Source of the DNA: Rhodococcus sp. KRD197
GTDB taxonomy: Bacteria > Actinomycetota > Actinomycetes > Mycobacteriales > Mycobacteriaceae
Assembly: GCF_017168235.1 (NCBI RefSeq)
Contig: NZ_JABFAO010000004.1
Coordinates: 359,771-423,770, forward strand
DNA length: 64,000 nt
Direction of reading: 5' to 3'
Shown here: positions 34,730 through 43,983 of the stretch, in pieces
Layout: every line of letters begins with the position of its first letter
Numbering within the stretch: the stretch's first letter is position 1
Program-made: the position numbers and the translations under genes
The notes under the pieces: model-generated
What the model saw: the letters and a program-made list of their open reading frames with translations, nothing else
The model's database searches: none
What the model was told of the DNA's origin: nothing

Positions 34730-36100
34730 GTGCCGAGACAACGTGGTCACAGGCGTGCACACGCAACCAGAATAGGGGTGTTGGCTGCAGCGACGCTTGT
34801 CGCCAGCCCGTTGCTGGCGGCTTGTGGGTCGTCGGACAGCAGCACACCCGTGCTGAGCTTCTATACCGCGGCGGATGGCGCCGAGCAGTATGCCGCCGCC
34901 TCGCAGGTGTGCTCGGACGCGTCGGGCGGTCGCTACACAGTGGAGCAGAGAACTCTCCCCAAGAGCGCGAACGATCAGCGCTTGCAGCTGGCGCGAAGAC
35001 TGGCCGGCAACGACGATTCACTCGATCTCATGACGCTGGACGTCGTGTGGACCGCCGAATTCGCCGAGGCAGGTTGGGCTTTGCCAGTTCCCGAGGATCT
35101 CGCTGCCGAGTTGCGGGACGGACGGACTCTCGAAGGCCCCCTCGCCACGGCCGAGTGGGACGATCAGCTCTATGCCGTCCCACTGAACTCCAACACCCAG
35201 CTGCTTTGGTATCGCCCCGACCTCGTCCCCGGTGGTGAGCCACCGCAGACATGGGACGAGATGATCGACATGGCCGAGGAGAACGCGGCGCGGGGAGAAC
35301 CGTCGAACATCGGCGTACAGGCCAAGCAATACGAGGGTCTTATGGTGTGGTTCAACAGCCTCCTGGTGAGCGCCGGTGGGCAGGTTGTCGCCGATGACGG
35401 CACCACCGTCACCCTCAACGACACCCCCGAACACCGCGCCGCCACCGAGAAGACGCTCGAGATAATGAAGCGTGTCGCGTTGGCAGACGGTGCCGACCCC
35501 TCCGTCTCGCAAAGTGACGAGGGCACAGCGCGTCTCGGCATGGAAGCCGGTAACTCCGTCTTCCAGGTCAACTACCCGTTCGTTCTTCCCGGTCTGAAAG
35601 AGAATGCGGCGGTCGGTGCGGTGGAGTTCCTCGACCTGACCAATGTGCCTGCGGAAGAGCAGGATGCGGCCGTCGCCGAGGTGTTCCGTGACGCCCCGTA
35701 CCCGGCGGTGTATCCCGACGAGCCGGCGAAGGTCACCATCGGTGGCTTCAACATCGGCGTCGCCAACACCACTCAGCACGAGGACCTTGCCTGGGAAGCG
35801 GTCCAGTGCCTCACCAACGAGGAGAACCAGCGCAACAATGCCGTCGACGGCGGCGTACCGCCCGTTTTGGCCTCGCTGTATCAGGATCCAGAATTCCAGG
35901 CCGTCTACCCGGCATGGGAGGGCGTGCTCGAGTCCATCGAGAACGCCGCGGTTCGTCCGGTGTCGCCCGCGTACCAGAGCATCTCGATTCTCCTCACCGA
36001 TGCGCTGAACCCACCTTCAGAGATCGACCCGGTGGCTGACGTGGACGTGCTCGCCGACCTTGTCACCCAGGCAGTCAACTCCGAAGGGCTGATTCCATGA
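34730..36100 (+). CDS. lpqY: Trehalose-binding lipoprotein LpqY
   Basis: Substrate-binding lipoprotein of the LpqY-SugABC trehalose importer. Seen: basic N-terminus, hydrophobic core and lipobox LLAAC with Cys32, then a family-1 extracellular solute-binding fold (NDSLDLMTLDVVWTAEFAEAG, ALNSNTQLLWYRPDL-like PLNSNTQLLWYRPDL). GTG 34730 follows GGAGGCGG at good distance. ATGA overlap with sugA. In mycobacteria the system reclaims trehalose released during mycolic-acid transfer by antigen-85 enzymes, so its presence fits a mycolate-bearing organism. The 456-residue length is normal. Confidence 0.93.
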   Translation: MPRQRGHRRAHATRIGVLAAATLVASPLLAACGSSDSSTPVLSFYTAADGAEQYAAASQVCSDASGGRYTVEQRTLPKSANDQRLQLARRLAGNDDSLDLMTLDVVWTAEFAEAGWALPVPEDLAAELRDGRTLEGPLATAEWDDQLYAVPLNSNTQLLWYRPDLVPGGEPPQTWDEMIDMAEENAARGEPSNIGVQAKQYEGLMVWFNSLLVSAGGQVVADDGTTVTLNDTPEHRAATEKTLEIMKRVALADGADPSVSQSDEGTARLGMEAGNSVFQVNYPFVLPGLKENAAVGAVEFLDLTNVPAEEQDAAVAEVFRDAPYPAVYPDEPAKVTIGGFNIGVANTTQHEDLAWEAVQCLTNEENQRNNAVDGGVPPVLASLYQDPEFQAVYPAWEGVLESIENAAVRPVSPAYQSISILLTDALNPPSEIDPVADVDVLADLVTQAVNSEGLIP

Positions 36101-37038
36101 GCGCACCGGCAACCGAGTCTTCGAGCGTGGACAAGCAGGCAGTTCTGAAGAACATCTCGGACGGCAAGAAGGCCGAACGCAAACTCGGTTTGATGTTGAT
36201 CGCACCGGCGGCGTTCATGATGCTGGCCGTCACCGGTTATCCCATCGTCTACGCGTTCTGGTTGAGCCTGCAGAAGTACAACCTCGCTTTCCCCGAGGAC
36301 CGCGAATTCGTCGGCCTGGAGAACTACATCACTGTCCTATCGGACGGCTACTGGTGGACGGCATTCAGCGTTACCGCGGGTATCACCATCGTCTCGGTGA
36401 TCATCGAGTTCGTACTCGGACTCGCGATCGCGCTCATCATGCACCGCACCATCTTCGGGCGAGGGCTCGTCCGCACCGTGGTGCTCATCCCGTACGGCAT
36501 CGTGACTGTTGCCGCGGCCTACAGCTGGTACTACGCGTGGACGCCGGGTACCGGATATCTGGCCAATCTGCTTCCCGAGGGCACCGCGCCACTCACCGAG
36601 CAGTTGCCGTCACTGGCGATCATCGTGCTCGCCGAGGTATGGAAGACGACGCCGTTCATGGCGCTGCTGCTGCTCGCCGGGCTCGCACTCGTACCGGACG
36701 ATCTGCTCAAGGCAGCGCAGGTGGACGGTGCGGGCGCGTGGACCAGGCTCATTCGCATCACCATTCCGCTGATGAAACCGGCCATCTTGGTCGCAGTGCT
36801 GTTCCGCACGCTCGACGCATTCCGCATCTTCGACAACATCTACGTGTTGACACGGGGTAGCAACAACACGGGGTCGGTGTCGATCCTCGGCTACAACAAC
36901 CTGTTCGGCGCTTTCAATCTCGGACTCGGCTCGGCGATCAGCATCCTGATCTTCTTCTGCGTCGCCATCATCGCGTTCATGTTCATCAAGTTGTTCGGTG
37001 CGTCGGCACCGGGCTCGGACGACGGAGGCCGCAAGTAA
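36097..37038 (+). CDS. sugA: Trehalose ABC transporter permease SugA
   Basis: A 313-residue inner-membrane permease with six helices. Seen: a polar N-terminus, first helix [20 protein letters not shown], and the EAA loop [24 protein letters not shown] that docks to the ATPase SugC. The start overlaps lpqY by four bases, and its stop shares a base with sugB, so all four genes are one operon. Paired with SugB as the heterodimeric channel. Confidence 0.94.
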   Translation: MSAPATESSSVDKQAVLKNISDGKKAERKLGLMLIAPAAFMMLAVTGYPIVYAFWLSLQKYNLAFPEDREFVGLENYITVLSDGYWWTAFSVTAGITIVSVIIEFVLGLAIALIMHRTIFGRGLVRTVVLIPYGIVTVAAAYSWYYAWTPGTGYLANLLPEGTAPLTEQLPSLAIIVLAEVWKTTPFMALLLLAGLALVPDDLLKAAQVDGAGAWTRLIRITIPLMKPAILVAVLFRTLDAFRIFDNIYVLTRGSNNTGSVSILGYNNLFGAFNLGLGSAISILIFFCVAIIAFMFIKLFGASAPGSDDGGRK

Positions 37039-37871
37039 TGACGACCATAACGCCTCGGAAAAAGGTCGGCTGGACCGTCATCAACGTGCTCGTACTGCTG
37101 TACGCGCTCATCCCGCTGGCCTGGATCGTCAGCTTGTCGTTCAAGTCGACCGCCACCATCGCCGACGGCAATTTCATTCCGACGTCGATCACCTTCGACA
37201 ACTACGAGGGGATCTTCTCCACCAGCCAGTTCACCTCTGCGCTGTTCAACTCGATCGGTATCGGCCTGATCACCACCTTCATTGCCGTGGTGATCGGAAC
37301 GATGGCTGCCTACGCCGTGGCTCGGCTCGAGTTCCCGGGTAAGAAGGCGCTCATCGGGTCGGCGCTGCTCATCGCCATGTTCCCGCAGATCTCGCTGGTG
37401 ACACCGCTGTTCGACATCGAGCGTGCACTCGGTCTCTTCGACACATGGCCGGGCCTGATCATCCCGTACATCACCTTCGCGTTGCCGCTGGCGATCTACA
37501 CGCTCTCGGCGTTCTTTCGCGAGATCCCGTGGGAGCTCGAGAAGGCCGCGAAGATGGACGGCGCCACACCGGCACAGGCGTTTCGCAAGGTCATCGCGCC
37601 GCTGGCCGCCCCAGGCATCGTCACCGCGGCGATTCTGGTGTTCATCTTCGCGTGGAACGACCTGCTACTCGCCATCTCACTGACGGCAACGGAACGGTCG
37701 ATCACCGCGCCCGCCGCGATCTCTCAGTTCACCGGTAGCTCGCAGTTCGAGGAGCCGACCGGGTCGATCGCTGCGGCCGCCGTCGTCATCACCATTCCGA
37801 TCATCATCTTCGTACTCTTCTTCCAACGACGCATCGTGGCGGGCTTGACGTCCGGCGCAGTGAAGGGATAA
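37038..37871 (+). CDS. sugB: Trehalose ABC transporter permease SugB
   Basis: A 277-residue second permease of the trehalose importer. Seen: first helix [23 protein letters not shown], helix [16 protein letters not shown] [25 protein letters not shown] loop [28 protein letters not shown], and the C-terminal helix of MalG-type permeases ([16 protein letters not shown]). ATG 37038 follows directly in TAATG overlap with sugA. It ends five bases before sugC. Confidence 0.94.
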   Translation: MTTITPRKKVGWTVINVLVLLYALIPLAWIVSLSFKSTATIADGNFIPTSITFDNYEGIFSTSQFTSALFNSIGIGLITTFIAVVIGTMAAYAVARLEFPGKKALIGSALLIAMFPQISLVTPLFDIERALGLFDTWPGLIIPYITFALPLAIYTLSAFFREIPWELEKAAKMDGATPAQAFRKVIAPLAAPGIVTAAILVFIFAWNDLLLAISLTATERSITAPAAISQFTGSSQFEEPTGSIAAAAVVITIPIIIFVLFFQRRIVAGLTSGAVKG

Positions 37872-37876
37872 CCGTC

Positions 37877-39046
37877 ATGGCCGAAATCGTTCTCGACAAA
37901 GTCACCAAGCTCTTCCCCGACGGCGCAGCCGCGGTGAGCGAAGTGGACATCACCATCGCCGACGGCGAGTTCATCATCCTCGTCGGACCGTCCGGATGCG
38001 GAAAGTCCACGACCCTCAACATGATTGCCGGTCTGGAGGACATCTCGTCCGGTGAACTGCGCATCGCCGGCGAACGCGTCAACGAACGCGCACCCAAGGA
38101 CCGCGACATCGCGATGGTGTTCCAGTCCTATGCGCTCTACCCCCACATGACGGTGCGGCAGAACATCGCCTTTCCGTTGACGCTCGCGAAGTTGTCCAAA
38201 AGCGAGATCAACGAGAAGGTCGAGAACGCAGCGAAGATTCTGGATCTGACCCAGCACCTCGACCGCAAGCCGTCCAACCTGTCCGGCGGTCAGCGTCAAC
38301 GTGTGGCGATGGGGCGCGCCATCGTTCGTACGCCCAAGGCCTTCCTGATGGATGAGCCGCTGTCCAATCTCGACGCCAAGCTTCGTGTTCAAACGCGCGC
38401 CGAGATCTCCCGGTTGCAGAAACGCCTCGGCACCACAACGGTGTACGTCACGCACGATCAGACCGAGGCCATGACGCTCGGCGATCGGGTCGTCGTGCTC
38501 CGCGGCGGGTTCGTGCAGCAGATCGGCTCGCCACAGGAACTCTACGAGAAGCCGCGAAACCTCTTCGTGGCCGGATTCATTGGATCGCCCTCGATGAACT
38601 TCGTGCCCGGCACGTTGACTGCCGACGGCGTGGCCACCGAACTCGGCACGTTCACGTTGCCGCGCGAGCGCCGCGCGATGATTGCGCAGAAGAATCCAGG
38701 CAAGGACGTCGTCGTCGGTATTCGTCCCGAGCACTTCGAGGACGCCGCGCTCATCGATTCTTACCAGAAGATCAACGGTGCGACGTTCACCGCCAAGGTC
38801 GATGTCATGGAATCGATGGGCAGCGACAAGTACGTGTACTTCGAATCGAAGGGCGACAAGGTCCAGTCGGCCGAGCTCCAGGAGTTGGCGGCCGAGGCGG
38901 GTCTCGGTGACTCCGGCGGGGCTCAGGTGGTTGCACGCCTGGCCGCGGAGTCCGCAGCTGTCGAGGGCAGCACCGTCGAGCTGTGGTTGGACCCGGCGAA
39001 GATTTCGGTGTTCGACCAGTCGTCGGGCGCCAACCTCACCCTGTAG
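37877..39046 (+). CDS. sugC: Trehalose ABC transporter ATPase SugC
   Basis: A 389-residue ATPase of the MsmK/UgpC type. Seen: Walker A GPSGCGKST, Q-loop MVFQSYALYPHMTV, signature LSGGQRQRVAMGRA, Walker B AFLMDEPLSNLD, H-loop VTHDQTEAM, then the C-terminal regulatory OB domain (about 240-389). It drives the SugA/SugB channel. A long hairpin shared with the convergent MFS gene follows the stop. Confidence 0.95.
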   Translation: MAEIVLDKVTKLFPDGAAAVSEVDITIADGEFIILVGPSGCGKSTTLNMIAGLEDISSGELRIAGERVNERAPKDRDIAMVFQSYALYPHMTVRQNIAFPLTLAKLSKSEINEKVENAAKILDLTQHLDRKPSNLSGGQRQRVAMGRAIVRTPKAFLMDEPLSNLDAKLRVQTRAEISRLQKRLGTTTVYVTHDQTEAMTLGDRVVVLRGGFVQQIGSPQELYEKPRNLFVAGFIGSPSMNFVPGTLTADGVATELGTFTLPRERRAMIAQKNPGKDVVVGIRPEHFEDAALIDSYQKINGATFTAKVDVMESMGSDKYVYFESKGDKVQSAELQELAAEAGLGDSGGAQVVARLAAESAAVEGSTVELWLDPAKISVFDQSSGANLTL

Positions 39047-39056
39047 GCGGCTCCGC

Positions 39057-39106
39057 CGCATGTGAGCGGAAATACGTGTCCCACTATGTATTTCCGCTCA
39101 CATGCG
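39057..39106. terminator. Bidirectional hairpin between sugC and the MFS gene
   Basis: Arms at 39057-39075 and 39088-39106 pair perfectly over 19 bases (core CATGTGAGCGGAAATAC) around a 12-base loop. Each arm ends with an A/T-rich part, so it can act from both sides. It reaches into the last codons of the MFS gene, whose TGA is at 39100-39098. Confidence 0.8.
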
Positions 39107-40498
39107 CGTAGCGCCTACCGTCGACAGCGTCACGATCACGCATGACACGGCGCCGAAGACGAACGCGACGGTGTACACGACCTCCTGCGGAATGGATGTT
39201 CCCGCGATCGTGTACGTGGCGAGCATGGTGGTGAGTACGGCACTCGCGATCGAGGTGCCGACGGTGCGGACGATGGAGTTGACGCTGTTGGCCACCCCGG
39301 TGTCGCTCGCCGATACCTCGGCCATCAGCAGGTTCGGAACGGCGGCGAACGCCAGGCTGACGAAGACGCTGACGGCGGCGGACGCCGTGATCACCTGCCA
39401 CGTCGAATCTCGCGCCAGCGCGAAGAACACGAAGCCCGCGGTGCCCAGGCCCGAACCGCCGATGAGTACCGCGCGCGCTCCGAATCGATTGATCAGCCGC
39501 CCGGCAATCAGCGATGTCAGTGCGCCGAGCGCGGCGCCCGGTAGCAGGTAGACGAGGCTGGCGGAGAGCACATCGGCCGAGAATCCGTATCCGGCGATCT
39601 CACTTGGCGTCTGGACGAAGTAGGAGCAGGCGAGAAAGTTGAGGAACATGGCGATGCCGACGAAGAGCGTCGCGATGTTGGTCGCGAGAAGCGGGCCGTG
39701 GGTGAGCATGCGGGGGGCCACGAGCGGGACGGCGATTCGGTTCTGGGAGACCCACCACACCGTCAGGACGAAAAATCCGCCCACCGCGCATCCGAGGGTG
39801 GGCACGGACACCCAACCCCACGTGCGGCCCTGAGTGAGGGCGAGGAAGAGCAGCACCAGCGCGGTCCCGAGGAGAAACGCACCCAACCAGTCGACGCGGC
39901 CCCCTTCGACTCGCGGGCGCGCGGGTACCGCCACCCAGGACAACAGGATCGCCACCGCGAGGATGGCGACGGTCAGCCAGAACACGCGGTGGTAGTCCGC
40001 GCCGTCGCTGGTGAGCACGCCGGTCAGGATCAAGCCCAAGCCAGCGCCCACGCTGAGGGTTCCCGATACCACTGCCATCGAGCCGACGAGCTTGGTTCTC
40101 GGCATCTCGTCTCGCAGTAGGGCGAGCGAGATGGGGAAGAGGGCGTAGGAAACTCCCTGTAGCACTCGACCGGCGAGGAGCAGAGCAAGCGAGTCAGTTG
40201 CGGCGGCAATCAGCGACCCGATGAGTACGAGCGCCAGCACGGACAGCAGTATTTGACGCTTGCCGTGAAGATCGGCCAGCCTGCCGATGACCGGGGTGGC
40301 AACGACGGCTGCAAGCAGGTTGGCGGTGAGGACCCAGCCCGCCGCAGTGGTGCTGACGTCGAGTTGCTGGCCGATGGTGCCGATGATGGGAACGACCATG
40401 GTCTGCAGGATGGACACCGTCATCACGACGACACACAGGGTCGGCAGCAGAAGAGGGCCCGCGTGCGTGGTCGTGGTGGTGCGCGGCCAGGTCGACAT
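39098..40498 (-). CDS. MFS multidrug-type efflux transporter (DHA2-like)
   Basis: A 466-residue transporter with roughly 14 hydrophobic segments. Seen: motif A-like LADLHGKRQILLSV after helix 2, motif C-like region (SVGAGLGLILTGVLTSDGADYHRVFW, proline/glycine-rich helix 5), and the second-half GRLINRFGARAVLIGG. This order fits the EmrB/QacA drug:H+ antiporter group. Likely ATG start with no close Shine-Dalgarno. Substrate unknown, and no adjacent regulator; the next gene is metS. Confidence 0.85.
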   Translation of the reverse strand: MSTWPRTTTTTHAGPLLLPTLCVVVMTVSILQTMVVPIIGTIGQQLDVSTTAAGWVLTANLLAAVVATPVIGRLADLHGKRQILLSVLALVLIGSLIAAATDSLALLLAGRVLQGVSYALFPISLALLRDEMPRTKLVGSMAVVSGTLSVGAGLGLILTGVLTSDGADYHRVFWLTVAILAVAILLSWVAVPARPRVEGGRVDWLGAFLLGTALVLLFLALTQGRTWGWVSVPTLGCAVGGFFVLTVWWVSQNRIAVPLVAPRMLTHGPLLATNIATLFVGIAMFLNFLACSYFVQTPSEIAGYGFSADVLSASLVYLLPGAALGALTSLIAGRLINRFGARAVLIGGSGLGTAGFVFFALARDSTWQVITASAAVSVFVSLAFAAVPNLLMAEVSASDTGVANSVNSIVRTVGTSIASAVLTTMLATYTIAGTSIPQEVVYTVAFVFGAVSCVIVTLSTVGATRM

Positions 40499-40591
40499 GA
40501 GCGAAGCCTAGTGCGGTAGGTAGTTGCACAAACCATCCAGCCCCGGGTGCCGGCTCCCAGTGCTCGAAGGCCAGTACTCGAGGGCTGAAGC

Positions 40592-40705
40592 TCAGATGTC
40601 GATGTCCTCGTCCGGGTGACTCCGCAGGTGCAGCAGGCTGACAGCGAGCCCACCCCAGACCAGGACGAGCGAGATGATCATCATGACGATTGCTGTGGTG
40701 CTCAT
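40592..40705 (-). CDS. metS: Small subunit MetS of the methionine/alanine importer
   Basis: A 37-residue membrane peptide (STTAIVMMIISLVLVWGGLA then LLHLRSHPDEDIDI). Its ATG overlaps the metP stop by four bases (ATGA), so it is translated right after the transporter. Known: in Corynebacterium glutamicum the short MetS is needed for MetP function. The same reading frame is open far upstream, but only this C-terminal part makes sense. Confidence 0.85.
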   Translation of the reverse strand: MSTTAIVMMIISLVLVWGGLAVSLLHLRSHPDEDIDI

Positions 40706-42243
40706 GCGTTGCCTTTCGAATCGGTCTCGGCGGGAAGCTCGTCCACCGATCCGCGCCACGGGAGGAAGGTGAGAACGATCGCGGCGATGACGACGAGCGC
40801 CTGTACGCCCCAACCGAACGTGACCACGAGGCCGGTCGGCAGACCTCCGTAACCGTCGCCGATGCGCTGAACGATCTGGTCGATCAGCATGTAGGCCAGG
40901 ACCACGGGTGTGATGACGCCGACGAAGACCCGCCACGCGATGCCGACCTTGAACGAGGAGACCTGGTTCAGGTGCTCTTGCAGATCTGTCAGTCTGCGCA
41001 GGATAAGTCCCACGGTCACCAAGGCCACCAGTGCGACGCCGACGATGCCGATGTTGTTGGCGAAATTGTCGACGATGTCGAGGACGTTCAGGCCCGTGGC
41101 GGTGGGGAACAGCAGAAGGGAAAGGACCGCTGCGGAGCCGCCGACCGTGAGGACCGCCGCGCCGCGTGAAAGCCCGCTCTTTTCCTGCACGGCCGCGACG
41201 ACGACCTGCACGATGCTGATCAGGGAGGTGAAGCCGGCGAACACCAGTGCGCCGAAGAATGCGACACCGAAAACCGGGCCGCCCGGCATGGCAGAAATGA
41301 TGGCGGGGAATGCGATGAAGGCCAGGCCGATTCCGCTTTCGACGACCTCGGCGACCGGGACGCCGGTGGCCTGGGCCATGTAACCGAGGACAGCGAACAC
41401 TCCGATGCCGGCCAGGATTTCGAAGCTGCTGTTGGAGAATGCGACGACGAGACCGGAACCGGTCAGGTTGGTTCGGCGACCCAGGTACGAGGAGTACGTG
41501 ATCATGATGCCGAAGGCGACCGACAGCGAGAAGAAGATCTGACCGTATGCCGCAATCCAGACCCCGCTGTCGGTCAACGCCGACCAGTTCGGGGTGAAGA
41601 AGGCGTCGAGACCCTGCCCGGCGCCGTCGAGGAACAGTGCGCGAACCACGAGAATCGCGAAGAGCACGATCAGCAGGGGCACAAAGTACTTCGTGACCGA
41701 TCCGATGCCCTTCTGCACGCCGAAGGCGAGAATTGCGATGACGCCGATCCACACGAGCAGCAGCGGTATGACCACGCCGGGTACGAAGTCGAGTCCGAAT
41801 GTCGACTCGCCGTCCTGCTGCAGGAAGTCCGAGGCGAAGAAGGTCGCCGGATCATCGCCCCACGCCTCGGAGAAGGAGAAGATCGCGTATCGGGCAGCCC
41901 ACGCGATGATCACCGCGTAGTAGACAGCGATGACGAAGCAGATTCCTACCTGCCACCAACCGAGGGCCTCGGCGGGGCGGCTGAGGCGACGAAACGCCAG
42001 GGGCGGCGAGCCGCGGAACTTGTGTCCGATGGCGTAGTCGAGGAAGAGCAGCGGGATACCGGCGGACAGCAGAGCGATGAGATACGGGACGATGAACGCT
42101 CCGCCGCCGTTCTCGTACGCGATGTACGGGAACCGCCAGATGTTGCCGAGTCCGACCGCAGATCCGATCGCGGCCAGGATGAACACTGTCCGGCCCGACC
42201 ACGCTTCACGTTGCGCGGGGACGGCCTGAGGCCTCTGTTCCAC
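40702..42243 (-). CDS. metP: Na+-dependent methionine/alanine transporter MetP (NSS family)
   Basis: A 513-residue neurotransmitter:sodium symporter. Seen: the NSS start WSGRTVFILAAIGSAVGLGNIWRFPYIAYENGGGAF, DYAIGHKFRGSPPLAFR, helix 6 to 8 (FFSLSVAFGIMITYSSYLG, FALGFAS-like SFEILAGIGVFAVLG) and about 12 membrane helices. The tandem metS gene identifies it as the MetP subclass of C. glutamicum rather than other NSS members. GTG start at 42243. Imports methionine (and alanine) with sodium. Confidence 0.88.
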   Translation of the reverse strand: MEQRPQAVPAQREAWSGRTVFILAAIGSAVGLGNIWRFPYIAYENGGGAFIVPYLIALLSAGIPLLFLDYAIGHKFRGSPPLAFRRLSRPAEALGWWQVGICFVIAVYYAVIIAWAARYAIFSFSEAWGDDPATFFASDFLQQDGESTFGLDFVPGVVIPLLLVWIGVIAILAFGVQKGIGSVTKYFVPLLIVLFAILVVRALFLDGAGQGLDAFFTPNWSALTDSGVWIAAYGQIFFSLSVAFGIMITYSSYLGRRTNLTGSGLVVAFSNSSFEILAGIGVFAVLGYMAQATGVPVAEVVESGIGLAFIAFPAIISAMPGGPVFGVAFFGALVFAGFTSLISIVQVVVAAVQEKSGLSRGAAVLTVGGSAAVLSLLLFPTATGLNVLDIVDNFANNIGIVGVALVALVTVGLILRRLTDLQEHLNQVSSFKVGIAWRVFVGVITPVVLAYMLIDQIVQRIGDGYGGLPTGLVVTFGWGVQALVVIAAIVLTFLPWRGSVDELPAETDSKGNA

Positions 42244-42355
42244 GGTGGGGCAACCCTTCTTCGGCTTGTCGCAGCGATGTCGCCGCAGAAGAAACGGTAG
42301 CGGTTACCACCGTCCCGTATACATGGGACCGCAAATTCTTGCGTCGAAGAGATCG

Positions 42356-43207
42356 CTATTTCGAACGACGTGCACGTTCGCGGAGCTCGGAGACTATCTC
42401 GTCGTTCCAGACATGTTCACGCACAAGGCGATACCTCTCCCTGATCATCCACAGGTAGGCCTCGGCGTCCGTCTGACCTTCGAGAATGTCGGCGGCGCGA
42501 ACCATGCGGACCACGGGCAGGAACTCCTCGCCGAACCATCGTCGTGCCACGGTCGCGCGGTCGACGAACTCGCCCATTTCCTGCATCAGCCGAAAGCCCC
42601 AGGCTTCGACGCTTTCGCTCAGGTCGGCGTACTCGTACGGGTCGGTGACGGTGACCGCGTCGCGTGCTTTGCCCACCAGTGGGACCCGTGAAAGGAAGAT
42701 GCGTCGGTGATCCTTGATGAGCAGGTCACCGCGCCGGGTGATGCCCTCCGGGGAGATGCGGGTGATGATCTCGGTGACTACGGCGTCGATTGTCGTGCGG
42801 TGCATGGCGAACGCGATCGATACCCGGTGATGACCGTCGAGCACGAAGTGCATCGATCCGATTCGGTAGACCTGGATGGGCGGCATCGCCTCGCCGCGCC
42901 GCTGAGCCGCTGCGAGTCGCTGCCAACGCTCACGAATACGTGCCGATGTGGGGCGGAAGAATCGGTCGAAATCCCTTGTGCGGTCGACGCTGCCGACGAT
43001 GGAGTCCACACGGATGACCTGCACGCCCAGGTGTCGCTCGCCGACCTTACCCAGGGCGGCGACCACCTCGTCGAACGGAAGGATCGTGTTGACGTCGTCC
43101 GGTTGCCGGCGCAGCCACCCGACCAGCCGTGCGATATCCGCTCGGCGACGCTGACGGGTGAAGTCGTTCTCCGCATCGGCGACGGGGAACCCGGTGTCAC
43201 GTGCCAT
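42356..43207 (-). CDS. ParB/Srx-type (ParB N-terminal-like) domain protein
   Basis: A 283-residue protein. Seen: residues about 50-160 form a ParB N-terminal-like domain, RIRERWQRLAAAQ then MPPIQVYRIGSMHFVLDGHHRVSIAFAMHRTTIDAVVTEI, where DGHHR is the CTP/NTP-binding-type motif of the ParB/sulfiredoxin superfamily. No HTH region for parS binding was noted, and it is far from origin genes, so it is not the chromosome segregation ParB. The C-terminal part (about 190-283) is helical, unrecognised. It overlaps the phosphoesterase gene by 11 bases. Confidence 0.75.
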   Translation of the reverse strand: MARDTGFPVADAENDFTRQRRRADIARLVGWLRRQPDDVNTILPFDEVVAALGKVGERHLGVQVIRVDSIVGSVDRTRDFDRFFRPTSARIRERWQRLAAAQRRGEAMPPIQVYRIGSMHFVLDGHHRVSIAFAMHRTTIDAVVTEIITRISPEGITRRGDLLIKDHRRIFLSRVPLVGKARDAVTVTDPYEYADLSESVEAWGFRLMQEMGEFVDRATVARRWFGEEFLPVVRMVRAADILEGQTDAEAYLWMIRERYRLVREHVWNDEIVSELRERARRSK

Positions 43208-43931
43208 GTCGTCGCCTCAGAATCGTCGGAGAGGTGGACTCGCGGGTGAGCGACGCCGGCTCGATCTCGAGGAGTGTGTACCCGACGGTGTTGACGACGA
43301 CCGATCCGTGCAACTCGAGGTCGTCGGGGGTGCGGCCGTGCGGATGGATGTGTCCGTGCAGCAACAACTGTGGCCGCAGCGATCTGACCACGTCGTCGAG
43401 GCATTCGAAGCCGATGTGAGCCGGGTCGGTGTCGTCGCCGACGCCGAGCGGCGGGCTGTGCGTCAGCAGCACGTCGACGCTGCGGTATCCGCGCTGAAAT
43501 TTCTCCTTCCAGCGATCGGAGCGCGTCAGCGTCCTGGCGCGCCGCCGCTGCTGACGTTGAGTCCACTGATTTGGTCCGCTGTTATAGCGGATGGAACCAC
43601 CGAGTCCGGCGATACGCAGTCCCGCGACGTCGACGATCTTGCGATCGGCGTTCACGGCTCCGACCGGACCCGGCCACGTGCTGGGAAGCCCTGCACGCAT
43701 CCACCCCGCGCGGCCCGCCGAATAGCCGGTCAAATCGGCGTCATGGTTGCCGGGAACGAAGACGCAGGGCGCGTCGAGCGCATCTGTCAGGTACTCGAGG
43801 TAGTCGAACGGAAGATCGCCCGCCCCGAGGATCAGATCCACATCGAGCGAGCGGACCTGCGAACTCCACAGGCTCTCGATCGTTTCATCGGCAACTGCTA
43901 GGACGGAGACCACGCAGTCGACGGTACTCAC
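43197..43931 (-). CDS. Metallophosphoesterase family protein
   Basis: A 244-residue calcineurin-like phosphoesterase. Seen: VLAVADETIESL at the start (D of the first metal motif), LILGAGDLPFDYLEYL (GD), FVPGNHDADLTG (GNHD), LLTHSPPLGVGD and LLLHGHIHPHGR (GHxH). All five metal motifs are present. The family covers nucleotide and protein phosphatases; substrate unknown. Start GTG 43931 gives a protein beginning at the first beta strand; GTG 43914 is possible. Translationally overlapping with the ParB-like gene downstream. Confidence 0.85.
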   Translation of the reverse strand: MSTVDCVVSVLAVADETIESLWSSQVRSLDVDLILGAGDLPFDYLEYLTDALDAPCVFVPGNHDADLTGYSAGRAGWMRAGLPSTWPGPVGAVNADRKIVDVAGLRIAGLGGSIRYNSGPNQWTQRQQRRRARTLTRSDRWKEKFQRGYRSVDVLLTHSPPLGVGDDTDPAHIGFECLDDVVRSLRPQLLLHGHIHPHGRTPDDLELHGSVVVNTVGYTLLEIEPASLTRESTSPTILRRRHGT

Positions 43932-43983
43932 TTCCCGGCCCGGGCATGCGCCGAACGCGTCGCCGACACAGCGGTGGTGTTGG

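Noticed and set aside
40592..41752. 386-codon minus-strand frame overlapping metP
   Set aside because: Only its last 37 codons (metS) are meaningful; the rest is an out-of-frame copy of metP.
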